Shown here: piece after piece, positions 1 through 6,394 of the stretch
Layout: every line of letters starts with the position of its first letter
Numbering within the stretch: position 1 is the first letter of the stretch
Origin: Treponema sp.
GTDB lineage: Bacteria > Spirochaetota > Spirochaetia > Treponematales > Breznakiellaceae
Assembly: GCA_031284385.1 (NCBI GenBank)
Contig: JAISZZ010000160.1
Coordinates: 1 to 7,273 of the forward strand
DNA length: 7,273 bases
Direction: 5' to 3'
The notes under the pieces: generated by a model
The model's input: only the letters and a program-made list of their open reading frames with translations
Database searches by the model: none
What the model was told of the DNA's origin: nothing
Program-made: the position numbers and the translations under genes

Positions 1-1283
1 CCTTTTTCACGCGCCTGTGAACGCAGATGCAGGAAGCGTTCTTTTTCATCATCATAAAAAAGATAGTTATACCAGGCAGCGTCAAAGTAAATCAGTATGC
101 CCTCTTTTTTTAACACCCGCCGCCATTCAGTAAACGTTATTTTGGGATTCTGCATAAGCCATGTAGTATTCCGCGATATTACCAAATCAAAGGTTTCATT
201 TTCAAACGGTAAGGTATCCGTATTGGATAATTGAAAATGTACGTCAAGGCCGGTTCTATTTTTTATATATTCCGCTTCCTCAAGCATCACGGGGCTAAAA
301 TCAACACCAGTAACTTGATGACCTTCTTTTGCTAGAATGAATGCCATAAACCCCGCGCCTGTACCAGCGTCCAGAATCTTCAGCGGTTTTTGGGGCGGTA
401 AACACGGCCTTATTATTTCCAGGTAGTGTTCCGCTTTATTGGAATTAAGCCCCTCGATACATGAAGCGGCAAACTCCGGGGCAAAGCCGTCCCAATAGCG
501 GGAAATTAAACCGGCCTGTTCTTCCGCAGGCGTTCCTTTTACCGCGGATACCATAAACATGGGCGTTAAATCGTATATATCCTGTATGGGGTTGTCCGTT
601 GATACTTCGCGGTTAATAGTATGTTCAATGTGAATACGGGTAAACCTGAGCCGCATAAGCGCGGCTTTGTCCCACTGGGGACGGGGAACTCCAACCAGCG
701 GGAGGCGCATCCAATAGTCTTCCAGTTTATGCATAACCGGTCTTTCCGGCAGCCTACCGTACTGTTCATAATACTCCCGTATTTTTTGTCGATAAGCGAT
801 TCCCGTTTCTTCATCAAATAGATTCATATACCAGGGGGCGTCAAAAATTAAAAGTTTTCCGCCGGTCTTAAGCACACGTTTCCATTCTTTGTATGCCCTT
901 TCCGGTTCGTACAGCGTCCACGTAACATTTCGATTTACAATTAAATCAAATGTATCATCGGCAAAATCAAGTTCGTGACTGTCCATGAGCAGCAGCGCGG
1001 GATCGACATTCTCTTTTTGGACGTTGATTTTTGCCTGTTCAAGCATTTTTGGCGTACAATCTATCGCGGTAACTTTATGCCCCGCGTGGGATAGGATGAT
1101 AGCGAAAAATCCGGGGCCTGTTCCTATATCCAGCACTTCAAGCGGACCTTCGCGGGGAACATTTCTTTGTATGATCACCGTCCACGCCTGCCGTTCCTTC
1201 GCGGCAAGTTCGTTGTTTACAGTCGCACTGTACCTTTGCGACGCTTCATTCCATCGTCTTTGTGTTTGTGTCAAATAATTCAT
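1..1283 (-). CDS. Tandem two-domain SAM-dependent methyltransferase (3' end cut by window)
   Basis: The frame is open from an ATG at 1283 to the window edge, giving 427 complete codons and no stop. AAGGAG lies 8 nt before the ATG, and the NikB-like gene stops only 19 nt upstream, so the two are co-transcribed. The protein holds two class I methyltransferase domains in series. Domain 1 (about residues 9-249) has SAM motif I VLDIGTGPGF (50-59), the acidic residue ending strand 2 (D75), RNVTW (118-122), FDAPWY (147-152) and a final strand TPMFMV (240-245). Domain 2 (from about 261) repeats these as ILDAGTGAGF (303-312), D328, RNTTW (371-375) and FDAAWY (400-405). Residues 48-156 and 301-409 align without gaps at about 45% identity (hand count). 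Both SAM sites look intact. If domain 2 matches domain 1 in length, roughly 60-70 residues are missing. The protein is soluble, with no signal peptide or membrane segment. The fold assignment is firm. The substrate is unknown; its place in a metal-chelate importer operon suggests chelator or cofactor modification, which is inference. Confidence 0.9.
   Translation of the reverse strand, partial: MNYLTQTQRRWNEASQRYSATVNNELAAKERQAWTVIIQRNVPREGPLEVLDIGTGPGFFAIILSHAGHKVTAIDCTPKMLEQAKINVQKENVDPALLLMDSHELDFADDTFDLIVNRNVTWTLYEPERAYKEWKRVLKTGGKLLIFDAPWYMNLFDEETGIAYRQKIREYYEQYGRLPERPVMHKLEDYWMRLPLVGVPRPQWDKAALMRLRFTRIHIEHTINREVSTDNPIQDIYDLTPMFMVSAVKGTPAEEQAGLISRYWDGFAPEFAASCIEGLNSNKAEHYLEIIRPCLPPQKPLKILDAGTGAGFMAFILAKEGHQVTGVDFSPVMLEEAEYIKNRTGLDVHFQLSNTDTLPFENETFDLVISRNTTWLMQNPKITFTEWRRVLKKEGILIYFDAAWYNYLFYDDEKERFLHLRSQAREK
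57..383 (-). repeat. Methyltransferase core, copy 2 of an internal tandem duplication
   Basis: Codons 301-409 are the partner of the core at 816-1142. The SAM-binding glycines and the aspartate after strand 2 (D328) are kept. One acidic residue of copy 1 (D101, in LMDS) is Asn at the aligned place (N354), with D356 close by, so the two sites may differ in SAM affinity or role. Confidence 0.75.
816..1142 (-). repeat. Methyltransferase core, copy 1 of an internal tandem duplication
   Basis: Codons 48-156 of the methyltransferase encode the Rossmann core from motif I to FDAPWY..LF. They pair gaplessly with codons 301-409 (57-383). About 49 of 109 residues are identical by hand count, which points to an old intragenic duplication rather than a recent one. 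Confidence 0.8.
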
Positions 1284-1291
1284 TATAAAAA

Positions 1292-1297
1292 CTCCTT
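1292..1297 (-). promoter_or_regulatory. Shine-Dalgarno of the methyltransferase gene
   Basis: AAGGAG on the minus strand, 8 nt before the ATG at 1283 and 5 nt after the TGA of the NikB-like gene. It fixes the methyltransferase start and leaves no room for a separate promoter between the two genes. Confidence 0.75.
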
Positions 1298-1302
1298 CTA
1301 AA

Positions 1303-2232
1303 TCAACTTTCGCGTAGGCGCGGGTTTATCGCCGCGTTGATAATATCAGCAAATAGATTAAAACTTACAAACGAAACCGCAAGGATCAATACATAAGCCT
1401 GAATAACAGGAATATCATGCCTAAAAATAGCCAGAACGCAGGTACGTCCAATGCCCGGCCAGGCAAATACATTTTCCACAACTACCGTTCCCGCCAAAAG
1501 GTTTGGTATGGCAAGAAAGAACGCGGAAACCGTGGTTTGCAGTGAATTCTTGAGTATATGTTTTATCAATACCTTTTCTTTAAGTCCGCAGCATCTACCG
1601 TACAGTATATAATTCTCATGTTCTATTTGAATCATCTCTCCGCGTATAAGGCGCAGATAGTAACTAAAATAACTGACGCTTAAAATGAATACCGGCAGTA
1701 TAAAACTCTCAGGTCCCTCTTTGCCGCTTGTGGGCAGAAGATTCAATTTAACTGAGATTCCCCACATAAGAAGCGTGCCGATCCAGTAGGCCGGCATCGC
1801 GTTCAGAATAAACATAACGCCGCGGATTATACGGTCAAAAAAACCGCCTGCATATTTTGCGCAGAGTACGCCAAAAGCCAATGACAGCATGACGATTACG
1901 ACTATCGCCGCCAGCGCCAATTGTATTGTATTTATAAAACTTGGAATTATAATATCTCCGACCGGTCTCTTATAAATGTATGAATTGCCAAAATCAAATG
2001 ACGCGCAGCCTTTTATCCAGTTCCAGTACCGTGTAAAAAAAGGCTTATCAAGGCTGAGTTCCGTCATTGTTTTTTCAAGCATTTCATCTGTTATTTCCGG
2101 TATCCCGCTGGAATAGAGTACGGAAACGGCAATATCTTTTTGAGTATGATTCGTAAGGGCAAATGATATAAAAGAGATAAGCGCAAACAATGGAATCGCT
2201 ATCAGTATTCTTTTCATGATATACGCAAACAC
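1303..2232 (-). CDS. nikB: NikB/DppB-like ABC importer permease, copy 2
   Basis: This is an integral inner-membrane subunit of a nickel/peptide-type ABC importer: 309 aa, the usual NikB length, from GTG at 2232 to TGA at 1305-1303. GTG is preferred because AGGAG lies 6 nt before it; the in-frame ATG at 2217 would be 21 nt away and would lose the FAYI lead-in expected of this family. Six membrane segments are visible at about 9-27, 99-125, 137-160, 175-195, 233-255 and 275-295, with a large extracytoplasmic loop at about 28-95. The cytoplasmic ATPase-docking (EAA) loop is YGRCCGLKEKVLIKHILKN (211-229), followed by the family hallmark VENVFAWPGIG (252-262) and the tail NPRLRES. It is about 72% identical, without gaps, to the permease at 6395-7273. 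It follows the binding-protein gene by 37 nt, but no NikC partner follows it; the methyltransferase does. Confidence 0.92.
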   Translation of the reverse strand: MFAYIMKRILIAIPLFALISFISFALTNHTQKDIAVSVLYSSGIPEITDEMLEKTMTELSLDKPFFTRYWNWIKGCASFDFGNSYIYKRPVGDIIIPSFINTIQLALAAIVVIVMLSLAFGVLCAKYAGGFFDRIIRGVMFILNAMPAYWIGTLLMWGISVKLNLLPTSGKEGPESFILPVFILSVSYFSYYLRLIRGEMIQIEHENYILYGRCCGLKEKVLIKHILKNSLQTTVSAFFLAIPNLLAGTVVVENVFAWPGIGRTCVLAIFRHDIPVIQAYVLILAVSFVSFNLFADIINAAINPRLRES

Positions 2233-2238
2233 GAAAAA

Positions 2239-2243
2239 CTCCT
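2239..2243 (-). promoter_or_regulatory. Shine-Dalgarno selecting the GTG start of NikB copy 2
   Basis: AGGAG sits 6 nt upstream of GTG at 2232. The spacing is ideal for the GTG and far too long for the internal ATG at 2217, so it decides the start. Confidence 0.75.
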
Positions 2244-2269
2244 AAAAAATATGCCGTTTTTAAACAAAG

Positions 2270-3868
2270 TCATTTTTTGTAGGTAAACCTATCAAAAGGT
2301 ATCTCGTACTGAGACTGGTTAAAACCGATGTTTTCAAGGTAAACCGGGGCCACAATCATCAAGGAACCATAGGTAACCGGTATAAAAGAAGCCTGATTGT
2401 GAATTTCGGTAAGAACGTATGTATAAAACTCCTTCCGTTTTGTTTCATCAAATTCTACCAGGGCGGAATCTATATTTTTTAGAATCACATCAATATTTTT
2501 CATGCCGGACGTGGGGATTTTATAACTGTTTGCCCCATGAAAAGCGGATAAGGTACTTTGTGGATCGTAGGGCGCTCCCCAGGTATAATCCAAAACTATA
2601 TCAAAACCAGGGGAGGTTCTAACCGCGATAACCCTGTCAACGCCCTCAACATTAACTTTTAATCCTATTTTTTGACACTGACTTTGAATATATTCGCAGA
2701 TAGCTTTTTCACCCGCCTTGGAAAGCGTATAGTTCAGGGTAATTTCAAGCGGCCTACCGTCTTTGCTTCTGTAACTGGCGTCCGTCTTCCAGCCTGAGTC
2801 TTCAAGAAGCTCTTTCGCTTTTTCTAAATCATAAGGACGTTTCTCCTGCGGAATATTACAGTATGGAACGCTCTTTGCAAAAAGCGTATCCGCGGGTATA
2901 TCCATACGATTCGTAATTTTTTCCGCAATAACATTCCGGTCAATGGCATACCACACGGCAAGGCGTACATTTTCATCACTTACCGGAGAAGAAACATTGC
3001 CGGTATTGGCAAGCAGCATTTTTGTTACAATCGCGCTGCTGTTTACGATCTGATATTTCTTCATCGCGGCAATCTGATTTAGAGCATCGGTATCAAACAT
3101 ATTGGCGCCCTGGTTTGTAAATAAAATGTCAACTTCACCTTTTTCCAGCGCGAGTATAGTAGTAACGCCAATGGGCAGCACCTTTCTTGTAAGTTTTTCG
3201 ATTTCCGGTTTTCCCTTCCAATAATCAGGGTTTGCCTCGAAAACCGCGTATTCATCTGGTATATGCTCTTTTAATATCCATGCCCCTGTTCCCGAATATC
3301 CTTTAACGCCATCTTTTGTTCCTCCGTCAATAAAATCTCCGGGCGCGGCAAAGCGGAAAGGTCTGGTTAATCCCAATTCAATAAGCGCGGGATAATAGGC
3401 TTCGGATAGAACCATCTTAAACGTATATTCATCCTGCACTTCGTAACTTTTTATTTTACCGGTCAGACTCATCCAGCCATGCCGTTCCTTGTTATCCAAT
3501 ATCGCGTCAAAATTAAGTTTTACCGCTGTCGCGTTAAAAGGCTCTCCATCGTGGAATTTGACTCCCTTTCTTAAATGAAAAATATATTCTTTTCCATCGG
3601 GAGAAATATCCCAGCTTTCCGCCAGCGCAGGTTTAATCCCTTCGTTTGTGTTGTCAACCAGAGGCTCGTAAATCATGTCCTGAACGGTCATATCTCCGGC
3701 GTATAGATGAATGTTAATATCTCCCATCTCATCCGGCGCGGCATAGACCAATTCTTTTTTTATTTGAATGTCTTCCGTACCCGCTTTTGATTTGCCGCTT
3801 TTTACGCAGCTCAACGCCAAAATTCCCGCAATGACAAAAACAATGCCTGTCATCCATTTCTTTTTCAT
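2270..3868 (-). CDS. nikA: NikA-like substrate-binding lipoprotein (SBP_bac_5 family)
   Basis: This is the solute-binding receptor of the importer: 532 aa from ATG at 3868 to TGA at 2272-2270, close to E. coli NikA (524 aa). GGAGG lies 5 nt before the ATG. The signal peptide has KKK, a hydrophobic stretch, then ALSC with the lipidated Cys at 21, so it is membrane-anchored. Resemblance to NikA is clear along the length: HLY at 54-56 and YEPLV at 67-71; RHGW at 129-132; AYYPALIELGLTRPFRFAAP at 157-176; TWGAPYDP at 429-436; and EIPF near the end. By my recall of E. coli NikA, residues contacting the metal chelate (Met27, Arg97, Trp100, Arg137, Trp398, Tyr402) match M60, R129, W132, R169 or R172, W430 and Y434 here. 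NikA His416 has no exact match: a His lies four places earlier (H444). Tyr382 is replaced by Ile. The ligand is probably a nickel chelate; an opine-type metallophore or another chelated metal is possible. Confidence 0.9.
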   Translation of the reverse strand: MKKKWMTGIVFVIAGILALSCVKSGKSKAGTEDIQIKKELVYAAPDEMGDINIHLYAGDMTVQDMIYEPLVDNTNEGIKPALAESWDISPDGKEYIFHLRKGVKFHDGEPFNATAVKLNFDAILDNKERHGWMSLTGKIKSYEVQDEYTFKMVLSEAYYPALIELGLTRPFRFAAPGDFIDGGTKDGVKGYSGTGAWILKEHIPDEYAVFEANPDYWKGKPEIEKLTRKVLPIGVTTILALEKGEVDILFTNQGANMFDTDALNQIAAMKKYQIVNSSAIVTKMLLANTGNVSSPVSDENVRLAVWYAIDRNVIAEKITNRMDIPADTLFAKSVPYCNIPQEKRPYDLEKAKELLEDSGWKTDASYRSKDGRPLEITLNYTLSKAGEKAICEYIQSQCQKIGLKVNVEGVDRVIAVRTSPGFDIVLDYTWGAPYDPQSTLSAFHGANSYKIPTSGMKNIDVILKNIDSALVEFDETKRKEFYTYVLTEIHNQASFIPVTYGSLMIVAPVYLENIGFNQSQYEIPFDRFTYKK

Positions 3869-3873
3869 ACAAA

Positions 3874-3878
3874 CCTCC
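3874..3878 (-). promoter_or_regulatory. Shine-Dalgarno of the NikA-like gene
   Basis: GGAGG sits 5 nt before ATG at 3868. An in-frame TTG at 3880 overlaps the upstream side of this site and so cannot be the start. This places the lipoprotein N-terminus at MKKKW. Confidence 0.8.
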
Positions 3879-3895
3879 AAAAATAATTCTTTTAT

Positions 3896-3915
3896 AAAAA
3901 CAGGACAGCCTGTTT
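3896..3915 (-). terminator. Small hairpin with T-run between nikE-like and nikA-like genes
   Basis: On the minus strand, AAACAGG, loop CTGT, then CCTGTTT form a perfect 7-bp stem (3915-3898), and the T-run continues to 3896. It lies in the only sizeable gap of the operon (65 nt). The stem is short and its base is A-T, so full termination is doubtful. It could act as a partial terminator, or as a 5' stabiliser of a processed transcript carrying the abundant binding protein. An AT-rich TATAAA at 3896-3891 follows, but no convincing -35 lies at proper spacing. Confidence 0.35.
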
Positions 3916-3933
3916 AACCCTCTCTCAACCCCA

Positions 3934-4683
3934 TCAGATCGAAATTACCGAGTTCAGTAGTTTCTTCGCGTATTCGCTGCGTACACGGCTCAATTCCGTA
4001 ACCGGCGTTTCTTCAACAATTTGCCCGTCCCGCAAAAACAGCAGCCGGTCGCATATATAGACCGCTGCTTCTATGTCATGGGTGATGAAAATATAACTCA
4101 TGTTCAGTTCCTTCTTGAGTTGATAAAACAGATCGAGAATCTGTACCTGCGCCGATACGTCGATTGAACTTACCGCCTCATCCAGTATGAGCAGTTCAGG
4201 CCGAGTGGCCGCGGCTCTGGCGATGCAGACCCGCTGCGCCTCCCCGCCGGACAGTTCATGCGGATATTTTACAAGATAGCTTTCGTTAAGACCCGCCTGT
4301 TCAAGCAGAAATACGGCCTGCCGCCTGAGTTTCCGGAGATATGCCTTTTCCATCATCGTTAAAGGTTCTATAAGCGCGTCATAAACCGTATAGTTTGGAT
4401 TAAATGACGATGTATAATCCTGAAAAACAACGCTTACCTTTCCGCGCCTTACTTTTGTATCCAGAACATTTTTGCCATAATACAGTACCGCTCCGGAATC
4501 GGGTTTTTCTATGCCCAAAATAAGCCGTGAAAGCGTTGATTTTCCGCCACCGCTTTCTCCGATAATACCGAGACATTCTCCTTTCGCAAGGGTAAAGGAT
4601 ATGCCTTTAAGAATCTGACGACGCTTCCGCGAAAACATTCCGCCTGCATGATAGGTTTTAAAAACACGCTCCACAGAAAGCAC
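3934..4683 (-). CDS. nikE: NikE-like ABC importer ATPase
   Basis: This is a cytoplasmic ATP-hydrolysing subunit, 249 aa, from GTG at 4683 to TGA at 3936-3934. All ABC motifs are present: Walker A GESGGGKST (42-50), Q-loop Gln88, signature LSGGE (144-148), Walker B LLILDE (164-169), D-loop SSID and switch His202. The length fits NikE (about 268 aa) rather than the longer OppF/DppF, which carry an extra C-terminal region. The GTG start is supported by GGGAGG 7 nt upstream. The stop of the preceding ATPase shares one base with this start (TAGTG), a common arrangement for translational coupling of the two ATPases. It would pair with the NikD-like protein as a heterodimer driving the permeases. 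The D/E assignment rests on order and similarity. Confidence 0.92.
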   Translation of the reverse strand: MLSVERVFKTYHAGGMFSRKRRQILKGISFTLAKGECLGIIGESGGGKSTLSRLILGIEKPDSGAVLYYGKNVLDTKVRRGKVSVVFQDYTSSFNPNYTVYDALIEPLTMMEKAYLRKLRRQAVFLLEQAGLNESYLVKYPHELSGGEAQRVCIARAAATRPELLILDEAVSSIDVSAQVQILDLFYQLKKELNMSYIFITHDIEAAVYICDRLLFLRDGQIVEETPVTELSRVRSEYAKKLLNSVISI

Positions 4684-5492
4684 TATACCGCCTCCCTGAA
4701 CAATTCCCTGAATCTGCTGCCCAGAGCTTTTCTTGACGTAACCAAATACCGCGTATAGTCATTTTGCGGGTTTGAAAATATGCCCGCAGTAGTTCCGTAT
4801 TCAAGCGCAAGGCCGTCTTTCATAATAAGAATGGTATCGGATATTTTTTTTACAACACCCAAATCATGAGAAACGAATATCATCGCTGTTCCTGTCTCCG
4901 CGCGGATTTTAAGCAGCTGCCCTATGAGTTCCACCTGAACAATCTGATCCAGCGCAGTAGTCGGTTCATCTGCGATGATAAGCTCCGGTTTTAGGGCTAG
5001 GCTTAAGGCGGTCATTATTCTTTGTAACATTCCCCCTGAAAGCTGATGGGGGTATTTATAAAAAATATTTGAAACGTCATGGAGCATGAGGGAATTACAT
5101 ATTTCTTCCATAACGCCGAAGGTTTTTTTCCTGTCAAATCCAAAATGCTCTTTCATCACTTCACCGATAAATACTCCGACAGTACAGGAAGGATCAAAAC
5201 AGTTCATTGCATTCTGCATAATAATCGCAATATGTCTACCACGGATCTTTCGCAGATCAGCCGCCGGCATTTTAAGCAGTTCCTTTCCGTTAAAGATTAT
5301 GCTGCCGGAAGGCGTAAGATTGCGCGCGTTTATGCCCATGATGGATTTACACGTTACCGACTTGCCGGATCCGCTTTCTCCGGCAATGGCAAGGCAGGAA
5401 TCGTTTTTCAAATTGAATGAAATATTTTTTACTACCGCTTTACCTGTTTTGACATCCACCACATTTAAATTTTTTACTTCAAGCAGATTCAT
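4683..5492 (-). CDS. nikD: NikD-like ABC importer ATPase
   Basis: This is a cytoplasmic ATPase subunit, 269 aa, from ATG at 5492 to TAG at 4685-4683. Motifs in order: Walker A GESGSGKS (38-45), Q-loop Gln93, signature LSGGM (151-155), Walker B LIIADEP (171-177, with catalytic E176), D-loop ALD (180-182) and switch His209. The inserted LTPSG near residue 59-63 is typical of the OppD/DppD/NikD branch. The length equals NikD (about 254 aa) more closely than OppD/DppD (about 330 aa), since the C-terminal region of the latter is missing. The start overlaps the NikC-like stop by four bases (ATGA), with AAGGAG 6 nt upstream, so translation is probably coupled. It should form a heterodimer with the NikE-like ATPase. 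All catalytic residues are intact. Confidence 0.92.
   Translation of the reverse strand: MNLLEVKNLNVVDVKTGKAVVKNISFNLKNDSCLAIAGESGSGKSVTCKSIMGINARNLTPSGSIIFNGKELLKMPAADLRKIRGRHIAIIMQNAMNCFDPSCTVGVFIGEVMKEHFGFDRKKTFGVMEEICNSLMLHDVSNIFYKYPHQLSGGMLQRIMTALSLALKPELIIADEPTTALDQIVQVELIGQLLKIRAETGTAMIFVSHDLGVVKKISDTILIMKDGLALEYGTTAGIFSNPQNDYTRYLVTSRKALGSRFRELFREAV
4691..4696 (-). promoter_or_regulatory. Shine-Dalgarno for the GTG start of the NikE-like ATPase
   Basis: GGGAGG lies inside the end of the NikD-like gene, 7 nt before GTG at 4683. It supports the GTG start and the 1-nt TAGTG overlap. Confidence 0.7.
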
Positions 5493-6391
5493 GGATTTCT
5501 CCTTATTTTTTTTATAAAGTTGTTTAAAAAGTTCATGCCGCCAAATAATTTTTCATCAGAACTTTTTCTTTCGTATTTTATATCCAGCGCGTCCCGTAGG
5601 GAATCGCTGAAAAAACCGGACGAAGCGGTAACCAGCATTACCGCCAATCCCGGAGGCAGCATAAGGCCCGGGCGGGTCAGCATCACATCCTTGGCCTCGT
5701 TCAGCATCATCCCCCATTCAGGCATTGGCGGCTTAATGCCGAGTCCAAGAAATGAAAAACCCGTTACGGTTAATATCATGGAACACATACTGGCGCTGGA
5801 TATGATCATAATTTCAGGAAATGTAACCGGCAGTATATGTTTTATGAGAATATCGGCGCCGCTGTATCCTATGACTTTTGAAAAATAAATATAATTCATC
5901 GAGCTGTATTTCATAACGACGGTTCTGATAACCCTTGTATACCATGCCCAGCGCAGCAGTACGCAGGCTAAAAGTATGTTTCCCATACCGGTACCCAAAA
6001 AGCCTATTACCGCCAAAGTCATAACCTCGCCGGGAAACGAAAGAATAATATCGCAAAGGCGCATGATTATCTCGTCAGTCTTGCCGCCTGAAAATCCGGC
6101 GATAAAACCGAGCATCGTGCCGATTATCACCGTTATTATCAGGGCGGCCATAACCATCAGCACGCTTGGCCTTATGCCGAAAATAAGCCGTGAAAGTACG
6201 CACCGGCCCAAATGATCCGTTCCCAGCGGGTATTCCCATGACGCCGGTAAAAACCGCTGAGTAACATCCATTTCTACCGGATCCCGAGGCGCGATCAACG
6301 GAGCGAAGATTCCGGTTATTATGATAACGAGCATGATGATTCCGCTGAACAGAGCGCCCCGGTTTTTAAGTATCTTTCCGATGATTTTCAT
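5489..6391 (-). CDS. nikC: NikC/DppC-like ABC importer permease
   Basis: This is the second inner-membrane subunit, 300 aa, from ATG at 6391 to TGA at 5491-5489. GGGAGG lies 8 nt before the start, inside the last codons of the upstream NikB-like gene, whose TAA ends 3 nt before this ATG. Residues 15-35 form the first membrane helix, followed by the family hallmark PLGTDHLGRCVLSRLIFGIR (55-74). More helices lie at about 76-100, 120-150 and 192-215. The ATPase-docking loop is around 163-188 (MNYIYFSKVIGYSGADILIK), followed by GFSFLGLGIKPP (211-222). The protein continues past the usual end (LRDALD, 265-270) with a charged tail of about 30 residues, making it longer than E. coli NikC (277 aa). 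The tail is encoded up to and through the ribosome site of the next gene. It is the only NikC in view for two NikB copies. Confidence 0.92.
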   Translation of the reverse strand: MKIIGKILKNRGALFSGIIMLVIIITGIFAPLIAPRDPVEMDVTQRFLPASWEYPLGTDHLGRCVLSRLIFGIRPSVLMVMAALIITVIIGTMLGFIAGFSGGKTDEIIMRLCDIILSFPGEVMTLAVIGFLGTGMGNILLACVLLRWAWYTRVIRTVVMKYSSMNYIYFSKVIGYSGADILIKHILPVTFPEIMIISSASMCSMILTVTGFSFLGLGIKPPMPEWGMMLNEAKDVMLTRPGLMLPPGLAVMLVTASSGFFSDSLRDALDIKYERKSSDEKLFGGMNFLNNFIKKIRRNP

Positions 6392-6394
6392 GCT

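Noticed and set aside
566..817. An 83-codon minus-strand frame inside the methyltransferase region.
   Set aside because: It is out of frame with the long methyltransferase frame that runs through without interruption. The 427-codon count from ATG 1283 to the edge and the repeat alignment confirm the other frame.
985..1278. A 97-codon plus-strand open frame.
   Set aside because: It is antisense to methyltransferase domain 1, which has clear SAM motifs in the minus frame.
1..1283. Two separate adjacent methyltransferase genes.
   Set aside because: The frame is continuous through the linker (about residues 246-262), with no stop between the two domains, so one fused protein is the simplest reading.
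2233..2269. A possible terminator between the NikA-like gene and NikB copy 2.
   Set aside because: Only a weak A/T-only pairing is possible and it lacks a GC stem; the T-run is followed at once by the ribosome site of the next gene.
3866..3880. A TTG at 3880 as an upstream start for the NikA-like protein.
   Set aside because: The codon overlaps the GGAGG ribosome site for ATG 3868; the ATG also gives a standard lipoprotein signal peptide.
3891..3928. A possible internal promoter: TTGAGA (3928-3923) with TATAAA (3896-3891).
   Set aside because: The spacer is 26 nt, far from about 17 nt, and no better -35 lies at proper distance, so it is not listed as a feature.
5086..5517. A 143-codon plus-strand open frame, and an overlapping 113-codon one at 5079-5420.
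   Set aside because: Both lie antisense to the NikD-like gene, which has every ABC ATPase motif. Their translations show no recognisable domain, so they are shadows of its codon pattern.
5520..5888. A 122-codon plus-strand open frame.
   Set aside because: It is antisense to the NikC-like permease, with no domain signature and no convincing ribosome site.
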